Shown here piece after piece: positions 1 to 7,336 of a DNA stretch of 19,484 nucleotides. A program made the position numbers and the translations under genes. Within the stretch, counting starts at the first letter, position 1. The number at the start of each line of letters is the position of its first letter. This DNA is from an uncultured Oscillospiraceae bacterium. GTDB taxonomy: Bacteria; Bacillota; Clostridia; Oscillospirales; Ruminococcaceae. The stretch is from assembly GCA_902489475.1 (NCBI GenBank), contig CABUAH010000035.1, positions 1-19,484 of the forward strand. The letters run 5' to 3'. The notes under the pieces are model-generated. The model saw nothing but the letters and a program-made list of their open reading frames with translations. It was not told where the DNA came from and ran no database searches.

Positions 1-135
1 TGCTTGAGAAATAAAAAATATAATGAATTAGTTAAACAAGGATTATTAATAAGGCAACTGTGCTTGTGTTTATGCAGTATATAGATTATTTTTTAGATGC
101 AGTTTATCACCACGGCGATAAGGGAGGGAAAATAT
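1..135. other. Leader region with no gene
   Basis: This AT-rich stretch precedes the cyclase gene. I see only the AGGGAGGG ribosome site at 121-128 and no convincing promoter or structured element. Confidence 0.5.
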
Positions 136-2028
136 TTGAAAAAAAGACCTTGTATTGGTATTGTCGCAAGAAGTATAGATGAATCTTATGAAACAGAAGT
201 CATAGAAGGAGCTGTAAAACAGGCTTTTGAGATGAACTATGATGTAGCTGTATTCAGCATGTTTGATGAGAACTCATATATTACTGAGTACTTTGAGGGA
301 GAAAAGAATATTTTCAACTTGATAAATCCTGATAAATTTGATGGTTTTTTGTTCCCTGCCGCAATGTTTAATAATACAGAATTAAGAGATTATTTATTTG
401 ACTTTTTAAAGGCAACGAATAAGCCGGTAGTTGTTATTGATTATGCTACGGACATTTTCCCATGTGTGCTTAAAGATGAGCGTAAACCCTTTAAGAACAT
501 GATGAACCATCTTTTAGATATTCATGGCTTCACGGATATAATGTGTCTTACGGGACTTAAAGGAACTTTTCAGGCGGAGGAGCGTCTTGAAGCTTATAAA
601 GAAGCGCTTAGAGAACGAAATATTGAGGTTTTAGAGGACCACTGCATATACGGAGATTATTGGAGCGATGCAGCATGGGATCTAGCCGAGAAGATGCACA
701 ATAAAGAAATTGAAACACCTGAGGCGCTTATCTGTGCAAACGACAGAATGGCAATGTTTTTCATCGAAAGGTATACCGAATTGGGACATAAGGTTCCTGA
801 GGATATTGCTGTAGTAGGATATGACGGAATAGTTGAATCAAGGGATAATGTTCCTACGATTTGTACATACAAAGTACCGGACGCACAGTCGGGAGCCAAT
901 GCTTTTTCAAAGTTATATGAAATAATGACCGGCACAAAATGTGAGACGGTTAATCTTCACAGCGGATTTGTAATACGTGGAGAAAGCTGCGGATGTCTTG
1001 AAGATAACTCTTCAAACATAAGAATGATTCGTAAGACCACAAGAATTGAGCAGAATCGCCGTGAGTTTTACAGAACGGCAAACCTGTTTGAGTGCCTTGC
1101 AACAGCAAATACATTCAACGATTTTATAGATCATTTGGGAGAAACGGTTTATATTTTTGCTTCCGGTAAGGAAGAGTGTAAATATGATCTTTGCCTTTGC
1201 AAGAATTGGGATTCTTTAGCTTCTGAACAATCTTATATAAAAAAAGGGTATGGAAAAACAATGCAGGCGGTATGCAGGGATATAGACAAAAGATTTTATT
1301 TTGATCCTATTGAGATTTTTCCTCCTATGTGGGAAGAAAAGGATGTTCCGAGTGTTTATTATTTCTTCCCTGTGCATTTTAATGACAGATGCTTAGGCTT
1401 TTCCGTTGTTTGGTATGATGGAGTTGTTAATGTTTGCGGAAGAACATTTTGGGACTGGCATAAGGCTGTCACGAACGCAATTGAATTTCGCCGAACAAAG
1501 ATTTGTCTTGAAAGCTTAAATCATATTACATACTTAAATTCTATTAAAGATAAGCTTACCGGTATTTACAACAGAAGCGGTTTTGAAAAGTATGCAGATG
1601 AATTTATGCAAGCAGCTAAAAGTACCGGTCAAAAATTAATGCTCATATCATGTGACATGGATGGACTTAAATACATTAATGATACTTACGGACATTTAGA
1701 GGGCGACGTATCGCTTAGAATTATTGCAAACGGTTTAAGCTATGTTTGCCTTAACAATGAAATTTGTGCCAGAGTCGGCGGAGATGAGTTTATGGTAGTC
1801 GGCTACGGCGATTATACCGATGAAACTGTTGAAAAAATGATAGAGCAATTTGAGCAATATCTTATGCGCTACAATCTTGCTAATAACAATGAGTATAATG
1901 TAGATGCATCTACGGGATATGTTATCAAAGAAATGACTGACGAGGTTAATCTGAAGAAGCTCGAAGAGATTTCGGACAAAATGATGTATGAAAGAAAGTT
2001 TGCAAAGCCTAATAGGCATAAAAGATAG
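136..2028 (+). CDS. Cytoplasmic LacI-like sensor domain / GGDEF diguanylate cyclase
   Basis: This protein probably makes cyclic di-GMP from two GTP in response to a small ligand, perhaps a sugar. Numbering from the TTG start, residues about 1-290 form a type 1 periplasmic-binding (LacI/Peripla_BP) fold ending in a typical ANDRMAMFF...IAVVGYDG stretch. Residues about 300-460 form a GAF-like region. Residues about 472-630 are a GGDEF domain with DxDGLKYIND and an intact GGDEF at 548-552. The RxxD inhibitory site normally five residues before GGDEF is replaced by LNNE, so product inhibition there is not expected. There is no signal peptide, membrane segment or helix-turn-helix, so it should sense ligand inside the cell. 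I chose TTG at 136 because AGGGAGGG at 121-128 lies 7 nt before it. An in-frame ATG at 97 would add 13 residues but has no ribosome site. The ligand is unknown. Confidence 0.88.
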   Translation: MKKRPCIGIVARSIDESYETEVIEGAVKQAFEMNYDVAVFSMFDENSYITEYFEGEKNIFNLINPDKFDGFLFPAAMFNNTELRDYLFDFLKATNKPVVVIDYATDIFPCVLKDERKPFKNMMNHLLDIHGFTDIMCLTGLKGTFQAEERLEAYKEALRERNIEVLEDHCIYGDYWSDAAWDLAEKMHNKEIETPEALICANDRMAMFFIERYTELGHKVPEDIAVVGYDGIVESRDNVPTICTYKVPDAQSGANAFSKLYEIMTGTKCETVNLHSGFVIRGESCGCLEDNSSNIRMIRKTTRIEQNRREFYRTANLFECLATANTFNDFIDHLGETVYIFASGKEECKYDLCLCKNWDSLASEQSYIKKGYGKTMQAVCRDIDKRFYFDPIEIFPPMWEEKDVPSVYYFFPVHFNDRCLGFSVVWYDGVVNVCGRTFWDWHKAVTNAIEFRRTKICLESLNHITYLNSIKDKLTGIYNRSGFEKYADEFMQAAKSTGQKLMLISCDMDGLKYINDTYGHLEGDVSLRIIANGLSYVCLNNEICARVGGDEFMVVGYGDYTDETVEKMIEQFEQYLMRYNLANNNEYNVDASTGYVIKEMTDEVNLKKLEEISDKMMYERKFAKPNRHKR

Positions 2029-2064
2029 TTGCTTTATTATAAAAACTGAAAAGATTAATGTAAA

Positions 2065-2091
2065 AAGGCAGGAAATTGATTTTCCTGCCTT
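2065..2091. repeat. Hairpin, first copy of a 27-nt direct repeat
   Basis: The arms AAGGCAGGAAA and TTTCCTGCCTT form a perfect 11-bp stem around TTGAT. It lies 36 nt after the cyclase stop and could end that transcript, but no T-run follows it directly. The same 27 nt recur at 2317-2343, where a T-run is present. Confidence 0.8.
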
Positions 2092-2316
2092 AGATTGTTT
2101 AAAAGCTCAAAACAAAAGTTTTGGTCAAGCTTTTTTAAAAGCTTGCGGTTTCCAAAGGCAGAGCCTTGGTCGCCGTCCGCAGACGGCGAAATTCTTTTAT
2201 CAAAGCGCTTTTCAAGGGGTGAATTTTAAAACAGTCCGGTGGACTGTTTTAAAAGAGGGGAAGCTTTGCAAGTGAAAGCGTCCCATCCTTTAATTTACTA
2301 CATTTTTTTACAGACT
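2092..2316. repeat. Intergenic repeat element rich in hairpins
   Basis: This roughly 225-bp non-coding segment lies between the two copies of the 27-nt hairpin. It carries at least five inverted repeats in a row: CAAAAC/GTTTTG (2108-2123), CAAGCTTTT/AAAAGCTTG (2126-2145), CCAAAGGC/GCCTTGG with one bulge (2152-2169), CGCCGTC/GACGGCG (2171-2188), and a perfect 14-bp stem, TTTTAAAACAGTCC/GGACTGTTTTAAAA (2224-2254). Its wording resembles a dispersed intergenic repeat I associate with Ruminococcus and Eubacterium genomes, but that is from memory. The open frame running through it codes low-complexity residues and is probably not a gene. Confidence 0.6.
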
Positions 2317-2346
2317 AAGGCAGGAAATTGATTTTCCTGCCTTTTT
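2317..2346 (+). terminator. Intrinsic terminator, second copy of the 27-nt hairpin
   Basis: The 11-bp stem AAGGCAGGAAA/TTTCCTGCCTT around TTGAT runs into TTTTT at 2342-2346, the form expected of a Rho-independent terminator. It probably ends transcription from the cyclase gene, and it insulates the riboswitch promoter about 80 nt downstream. Confidence 0.75.
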
Positions 2347-2396
2347 GTATGTCATTAGTTTTCTTTAAAAGGCTTGTATCAGATCTGGCTTTTCTC

Positions 2397-2428
2397 TTTA
2401 CAAAAGCTTTTGTTTGTGATACTATAAT
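2397..2428 (+). promoter_or_regulatory. Probable promoter of the cobalamin-regulated operon
   Basis: A perfect -10 hexamer TATAAT sits at 2423-2428, about 22 nt before the riboswitch aptamer. The -35 is weak: TTTACA at 2397-2402 has an over-long 20-nt spacer, and nothing better sits at 17 nt. The position just ahead of the aptamer supports it. Confidence 0.5.
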
Positions 2429-2450
2429 ATTATTGTAAAACTTAAATATT

Positions 2451-2636
2451 AAAGGTATGCGGTGAATCAGCATAAAGCTTTTTATCGGCTGATTTTAAAA
2501 GGGAAACGGGTGAAAATCCCGTGCAGCAGCCACTACTGTAAGTGAGGACGAACGAACGTATTTTACCATTGCGCTTTGCGTGAGAAGGGCGTTTTATTAG
2601 ATTGATACACAAGTCAGGAGACCTGCCGTATACTTC
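2451..2636 (+). promoter_or_regulatory. Cobalamin (adenosylcobalamin-type) riboswitch aptamer
   Basis: The conserved core is plain: AAAAGGGAAACGGGTG, AAAATCCCGTGCAGCAGCC, ACTGTAAGTGAGGACGAA, and the B12 box AAGTCAGGAGACCTGCC at about 2611-2627. The closing helix can be drawn as GTATGCGG (2455-2462) with CCGTATAC (2626-2633), including one G-U pair. It lies in the 5' leader of the five-gene operon beginning at 2800, so those genes are expected to be switched off when corrinoid is plentiful. This is the firmest evidence that the ECF transporter downstream carries a corrinoid. Confidence 0.96.
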
Positions 2637-2680
2637 GGCATTAGCCGGTTCAAAACCTGTTTGGGCAAATGGAATAAGGG

Positions 2681-2799
2681 TTGGACGTAAAAATCAAGCT
2701 GTCTTTGGATGGCTTGTTTGCGTTGCCTTTTAAATTTATCCAACACTTTGGATTTGTATGATAGGTCTTACAAAACTAAATTTGAAAGGAACGGAAAAA
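2681..2799 (+). promoter_or_regulatory. Candidate riboswitch expression platform and 5' leader
   Basis: Between the aptamer and the first gene there is a hairpin, CAAGCTGTC/GATGGCTTG around TTTG (2695-2716, two G-U pairs), followed only by TTTGCG. The outer segments GTTGGA (near 2680) and TCCAAC (near 2738) could pair across it. Because the T-run is short, I cannot tell whether control acts by termination or by hiding the ribosome site. Confidence 0.35.
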
Positions 2800-4014
2800 A
2801 TGGACAAAATAACATTTCAAAAAAGGATCATAGCAGTTATCTTAGCGGCTTCTGTTGCCGCTGTAAGCAGTGCTGTGACAGCAGGTGCCGCTGATAAAGA
2901 GGATGTAAGTAAGGAGCTTTATTCAACGTCTGCTTATCTTATGGAGCAAAACTCGTCGGCGGATTACACTAACGATTACGTTTTGGGCGCTGTTGTTTCA
3001 GGAGCGGTTGATACGAGCTTTTGCGAAAGCTACAAAGAAAATGTTGCCGACGCACTTATCGAAAACAGCGGAAAACTTATGTATACCGATTACTACACCG
3101 GAGAGGAAACAGAATCTCTTATTTACGAATCAGTTGCCGCTATTGTGCTTAATAAAATGGGATATGATACAGCGGATATAGGCGGATATGATTTTGCTGA
3201 GATTATTTCAAATTATGACCTTTCTCTTATCAGCAATCCTTATCATCTCTGCGAGGCTCTCAAGGCGGCTAGAATCATAAACGCAGGCGAAGAAACTGAG
3301 AAAAAATTCCTTGACGCATTAATGTCATATTATAAGGAAGATGAAGAGAATTCGTCTTTAGGCGGAATGGACTATTGGGGAATTTCAACCGACAATAATG
3401 GTGCGTTTGTTGAAGCAATATTTCCATATGCCGATACAGATGAACAGGTTAAAACAGCAGTTGAAAAGTCTGTTAATTATATAAAATCAATGAAAAGAGC
3501 AGACGGATATGATTCATCAGTCGCTTATGCAAGCGAGTACGGAAATCCTGACTCAACGGCGTATGCATTAAGAGCGTTTGCAGCGTGCGGCGATGATGAG
3601 AGTTCAAGTGAAGCGTATGATTTCCTCATGAAATTTAAATCAGAAAATGTATCAGGTGCATATCTTTACTTCGGCGAAGAAAATTTATATGCCGCAAAGG
3701 ACGCACAGGCGGCTCTTTTAGCATATTATGAGTACGTTTCGGGACTTGAGAAGCAGACAGATGCAACGGACGAAACAGAGCCTGATTCAAGTGAGCCAAC
3801 AACAGATACAGCAACTGAGGAAAATTCTGAGCAAAAAGAAAATACATATGAAGCTACAGAAGAAAATGTTTCTTCTGCCGAGGTCGGCACAGCTTCAACG
3901 GAATCTACGGGAACTGATGCTAACCCTAATACCGGAGCAGGAGAAAAGAGTGTAGCTTTGTCGGTTGCGGTATTGGCTTTTGCCGGAATACTTCTTTCTA
4001 AACGCAAAAAGTAA
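2800..4014 (+). CDS. Sortase-anchored surface protein with alpha/alpha-toroid-like domain, putative corrinoid-binding
   Basis: This is the first gene of the cobalamin-riboswitch operon (404 aa). Residues 1-30 are a signal peptide with a likely cut after TAGA. Residues about 35-315 are helical, with repeats such as WGISTDNNGAFVEAIF and GNPDSTAYALRAFAA that resemble the prenyltransferase/terpenoid-cyclase-like alpha/alpha toroid, the fold of the N-terminal domain of animal transcobalamin and intrinsic factor. Residues about 316-370 are an acidic Thr/Ser/Glu linker. NPNTG at 375-379, a hydrophobic stretch and a final KRKK form a sortase sorting signal. I chose ATG 2800 because GAAAGGA (2784-2790) precedes it by 9 nt; the in-frame ATG at 2758 has no ribosome site. 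It is plausibly the outermost corrinoid-capturing protein. Corrinoid binding is inferred from context and fold, not from recognised ligand residues. Confidence 0.78.
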   Translation: MDKITFQKRIIAVILAASVAAVSSAVTAGAADKEDVSKELYSTSAYLMEQNSSADYTNDYVLGAVVSGAVDTSFCESYKENVADALIENSGKLMYTDYYTGEETESLIYESVAAIVLNKMGYDTADIGGYDFAEIISNYDLSLISNPYHLCEALKAARIINAGEETEKKFLDALMSYYKEDEENSSLGGMDYWGISTDNNGAFVEAIFPYADTDEQVKTAVEKSVNYIKSMKRADGYDSSVAYASEYGNPDSTAYALRAFAACGDDESSSEAYDFLMKFKSENVSGAYLYFGEENLYAAKDAQAALLAYYEYVSGLEKQTDATDETEPDSSEPTTDTATEENSEQKENTYEATEENVSSAEVGTASTESTGTDANPNTGAGEKSVALSVAVLAFAGILLSKRKK

Positions 4015-4037
4015 ATTACACTATAGGAGCCTAGATT

Positions 4038-4985
4038 ATGAAAAAATTACTGGTGCTTTTATCGGCATTTTTAATATCGGTTTCGCTTTGTGCTTGTTCG
4101 GTAGAATCTGTTGAGGAGCATGATAAAAAAGAAGCATCCTCTTCTCTGCAAGCATCTGAGAACGGCGAACAAGCGAGCAGAGATTCTCTTGATTCTCAAT
4201 CTGATGCATCAGAAGGTAACGATGCTTTATCGGAAGATACAACACTGTCACCGAATTCAGAAGATGCGGCAAGAACAACTTCTGTAGTATCGCAAAATGC
4301 TTCTTCAAGAGAAAATGCAGTTAAGCCGGCGGTTACATCTGCGACCACTTACGCAAATAATAATCAGGGTGGCGCTTACAGCTATTATGTAACGGAATAC
4401 GAAGTAAGCTATGAGAAAAAAACTTCTATCGGTACTAAAAAAAGTGCAACACATAAGGGTGCAACAACCAGCAGGAAAATCGGTAATGCTTCTTCCTCTG
4501 CATCTTCCAAGTCGGCGAGCCGTGTTAATGCTGGGACATCTAAAAGCGCAACAAAAGCAAAAATAACAGTTTCTCAGAGCGCAATAGATATTTCCTCTGT
4601 GCTTTCAAACCCGCATCTTTCTCAAAATGTAAAGGAAAGACTTGAAACTTCAAATCCGTATGTCAAGGATTATAAAATGCTTGTTCCAAGCTATAGCAAG
4701 ATAACAGTTAAAGAAGGTTCTACCGTACTTGATGTTTTGGAGCTTGTCCTAGCGACTGAACGCAAAGGATCAAGCAATTTTGCGGCTAATCCGAACGCAG
4801 TTGCAGGGGTTAAAAACTCAGCGTATGGAAAGTATGTTTATTCAATATGCGGACTTGCGGAAAAGGACTGCGGAAGTAAGAGCGGATGGACATATAAAGT
4901 AAATGGCAAAACTCCAAGTATGTCCGCTGATAAGTGCGTATTAAAATCAGGGGATAGGATAGAATGGATTTACGTTACTGAATAA
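4038..4985 (+). CDS. DUF4430 (transcobalamin C-terminal-like) lipoprotein
   Basis: This is a 315-aa lipoprotein. The signal peptide ends in the lipobox LCAC, so Cys20 would be lipidated and the protein tethered outside the membrane. Residues about 25-200 are a long Ser/Ala/Thr/Lys-rich linker. Residues about 205-315 form a compact domain with VKEGSTVLDVLELVL, KSGWTYKVNGKTP and LKSGDRIEWIYV. These are typical of DUF4430, whose beta fold matches the C-terminal domain of transcobalamin, where it covers one face of B12. The start ATG has AGGAG 8 nt ahead, and the gap from the wall-anchored gene is 23 nt. I infer that this protein and the toroid protein together form a split corrinoid binder that delivers ligand to the ECF transporter. 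The domain call is confident; the pairing is inference. Confidence 0.82.
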   Translation: MKKLLVLLSAFLISVSLCACSVESVEEHDKKEASSSLQASENGEQASRDSLDSQSDASEGNDALSEDTTLSPNSEDAARTTSVVSQNASSRENAVKPAVTSATTYANNNQGGAYSYYVTEYEVSYEKKTSIGTKKSATHKGATTSRKIGNASSSASSKSASRVNAGTSKSATKAKITVSQSAIDISSVLSNPHLSQNVKERLETSNPYVKDYKMLVPSYSKITVKEGSTVLDVLELVLATERKGSSNFAANPNAVAGVKNSAYGKYVYSICGLAEKDCGSKSGWTYKVNGKTPSMSADKCVLKSGDRIEWIYVTE

Positions 4986-5003
4986 AAGGCTTCGGAGGTA
5001 ATT

Positions 5004-5804
5004 TTGACAGTTCATTTTAAAGGTTTAAATGAGGTTCTGGCAGCGCTGTATTTTACAGCATGCTTTGTAGTAATTTGTCTTATATCGGACAATATTGCGG
5101 CGCTGTCTGTGTGCCTTGTGATATGTATAATATACATTATTTTTTTAAAGTGCTTTAAAACAGCACTTTTTTGTTTACCGACATTGATATTGCTTGCATT
5201 GATAAATCCGCTTTTTAATACAGTCGGTGAAACGCCGCTTTTTTATGTGAATGACAATCCTTATACACTTGAAGCACTTGTGGGCGGTGTTAAAGCAGCA
5301 GTTATGATTTTAACGCTTGTTTTGTGGTTTCAGATTGCCGTAAGATGCATAAATACCGAGAGATTGTTTTATGCGGTGTCAAAGCTTTTACCTACGATTT
5401 CTCTTATGTTGTCGATGATTTATAAAAGCACAAGCGACTTTAAGATAAGATCAAAGAAAGCGGCAATATGTCAAAAAGGATTTATAAAAGGAAATAAAAA
5501 ACGCATTAAAAGAGCATCCGCAGTATTTTTGACAACATCTCAAAATGCATTCGAAAGCTCGGTTATAAAAGGTATTTCAATGACAGGCAGAGGGTATGGC
5601 AGACGCAAAAAATCAAATGTGTTTAAGTTCAAACTTCGCCTTGATGATATAATAATTTTTTTGATTTCAGCGGTTGTATTGTCAATGTGTGCTTTTACAA
5701 ACGGAACGCTGTTTATCACTTTGCTTTCGGCAGCACTTTTGATTCCTGCGGTTTATCAGATAAGAGAGGAAATAAAATGGCACTTTTTAAAATCGAAGAT
5801 TTAA
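5004..5804 (+). CDS. ecfT: ECF transporter transmembrane coupling protein EcfT
   Basis: This 266-aa membrane protein has about three hydrophobic stretches before residue 115 and more at 128-140 and 216-252. A long basic cytoplasmic region (about 140-212) holds ISMTGRGYGRR at 191-201. That corresponds to the Ala-Arg-Gly coupling motif of EcfT, here Gly-Arg-Gly, which docks on the ATPases. EcfT joins the S component to the ATPase pair. The start is TTG at 5004 with GGAGG 5 nt ahead. It lies 18 nt after the DUF4430 gene, and its 3' end overlaps the ATPase gene by 28 nt, suggesting translational coupling. Whether it is dedicated to the corrinoid transporter (CbrV-like) or shared by other S components cannot be decided here; the operon suggests it is dedicated. 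Confidence 0.88.
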   Translation: MTVHFKGLNEVLAALYFTACFVVICLISDNIAALSVCLVICIIYIIFLKCFKTALFCLPTLILLALINPLFNTVGETPLFYVNDNPYTLEALVGGVKAAVMILTLVLWFQIAVRCINTERLFYAVSKLLPTISLMLSMIYKSTSDFKIRSKKAAICQKGFIKGNKKRIKRASAVFLTTSQNAFESSVIKGISMTGRGYGRRKKSNVFKFKLRLDDIIIFLISAVVLSMCAFTNGTLFITLLSAALLIPAVYQIREEIKWHFLKSKI

Positions 5805-7336
5805 GCTTTACATATGCAGGCGAACAAGCACCTGCTTTGAAAAATATTTCTTTAAAAACTCAAAAAGGCGAAACGGTTGCGGTAATAGGTGAGTCGGGAA
5901 GTGGCAAAACAACACTTTTGAGGCTTTTGAAAAAAAGCATTTCTCCAAAGGGTGAGCTGTCGGGAAGCATAAGTTTTTTCGGCGGTGATGAAATAAGTGA
6001 TATTGGTTTTGTGTTTCAAAATCCATATGACCAGTCGGTATGTGAAACAGTTTTTGAAGAATTGTGTTTTGCTCCGCAGAATCTAAATATTTCACCGGAT
6101 GTAATTTGTGCAAGAGTAGCTGAAACGTGTGCATTTTTCGGGATTTCAAATTTGGTTACAAAAAAGCTTTCTGAGCTTTCGGGCGGTGAATTGCAAACGG
6201 TAAATCTTGCGGCGGCGGCAGTTTTATCTCCGAAGGTTATTGTCCTAGACGAGCCTTTTTCGCAGCTTGATCCTATAAGCACACAAAAGTTTACCGATGC
6301 TCTAAGGCGGTTAAAAGACGAGCTTGGAACAAGCCTTATAATTTCGTCGCATTCGATAGAGGGAATATTGCCGTTTGTCGATAAAATAGCTGTGCTTGAA
6401 AACGGTGATTTAAGTCTTTTCGGAGGGGCAGACGATGTGATAAAGGAATTGAGAAAAAGGAAAAATCCATTGGCTCTGACTTGCGGCTCACTTCCTTTGA
6501 TTTCCGATGAAAGCATTTTAAAGACTGTTAAAGAGGCAAGAGATTATCTTTATCAAAATGACATATCATTTTCTCCCTTTAAGATAGCTTCAGCGGATTT
6601 AGGACAGACTTTGATGTTAGCAAAAAATATTTATATGAGATACGAAAAACATTCGCAGGACATTTTAAAAGGCGTTACAGTAAGAGTGAAAAAAGGCGAG
6701 GTTTTGGGACTTTGTGGTGCAAACGGGAGTGGAAAAACAACTCTTTTATCAGTTTTGTCCGGGGCTTTAAAGCCATACTCAGGAAAGGTAAAAAGCTATG
6801 GCGAACCGTTGTATATTCCGCAGGATCCGAGAATTGCATTTGTTAAGGAAACTGTGATGGGAGATATAAGATTTATGTGTGAAATATCAAGGATACCGCT
6901 GTCTTATATTGACATGGTCATATCGAGTCATCCGCTTTTTAAAGATATTGAAAGAATTCTGAACAAGCACCCATATGATTTGAGCGGGGGCGAGCTTCAA
7001 AAGGCAGTTATGTTAAAGGCTTTAATAGCTGATAAAGATATTTTGCTTTTTGATGAGCCGGTAAAAGGATTTGATCCGGTTTCAAAAGCGGAGTTTCAAG
7101 AAATGATAATGAGTATAAGGGATGAGAAAGCTGTTGTTATCGCATCGCATGATATTGAGTTTTTGACATCTGTCTGCGGTGATATAGCAATGCTTTTCGG
7201 CGGCGAAATAATTACAAATCTGCCAAGCGGAGATTTTGTCACTCAAAACAGTTACTTTACAACGTCTCTCGTTCGTGCGTCAAAGGGAATACAAGATGGA
7301 CTTATCGTGAGTCGGCAGCTTTGGGGTGAAATATGA
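5777..7336 (+). CDS. ecfA: Fused double-ATPase ECF transporter subunit (EcfA-EcfA' in one chain)
   Basis: This 519-aa protein contains two full ABC ATPase domains and supplies the power stroke for import. Half 1 has Walker A GESGSGKTT at 38-46, signature LSGGEL at 134-139 and Walker B VIVLDEP with D158-E159. Half 2 has Walker A GANGSGKTT at 314-322, signature LSGGEL at 402-407 and Walker B ILLFDEP with D426-E427, then SHD. All catalytic motifs are intact in both halves. Most ECF systems use two separate ATPase genes; a fusion is known for dedicated (group I-type) systems. I chose ATG 5777 because AGAGGA ends 6 nt before it and MALFKIEDLSFTYAG is a normal ABC N-terminus; the longer open frame from 5687 only runs back inside ecfT. 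The stop overlaps the S-component start as ATGA. Confidence 0.93.
   Translation: MALFKIEDLSFTYAGEQAPALKNISLKTQKGETVAVIGESGSGKTTLLRLLKKSISPKGELSGSISFFGGDEISDIGFVFQNPYDQSVCETVFEELCFAPQNLNISPDVICARVAETCAFFGISNLVTKKLSELSGGELQTVNLAAAAVLSPKVIVLDEPFSQLDPISTQKFTDALRRLKDELGTSLIISSHSIEGILPFVDKIAVLENGDLSLFGGADDVIKELRKRKNPLALTCGSLPLISDESILKTVKEARDYLYQNDISFSPFKIASADLGQTLMLAKNIYMRYEKHSQDILKGVTVRVKKGEVLGLCGANGSGKTTLLSVLSGALKPYSGKVKSYGEPLYIPQDPRIAFVKETVMGDIRFMCEISRIPLSYIDMVISSHPLFKDIERILNKHPYDLSGGELQKAVMLKALIADKDILLFDEPVKGFDPVSKAEFQEMIMSIRDEKAVVIASHDIEFLTSVCGDIAMLFGGEIITNLPSGDFVTQNSYFTTSLVRASKGIQDGLIVSRQLWGEI

Noticed and set aside
1988..2275. Open frame of 95 codons running from the end of the cyclase gene into the repeat element
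   Set aside because: It overlaps the cyclase end in another frame, has no ribosome site, and its residues simply translate the hairpin-rich repeat.
2709..2894. Short open frame overlapping the start of the wall-anchored protein gene
   Set aside because: It has no ribosome site, is Cys/Arg-rich, and lies in another frame of a well-supported gene with signal peptide and sorting signal.
5687..5776. Longer N-terminus for the fused ATPase
   Set aside because: It would lie inside ecfT and has no ribosome site; the ATG at 5777 has one and gives a normal ABC N-terminus.
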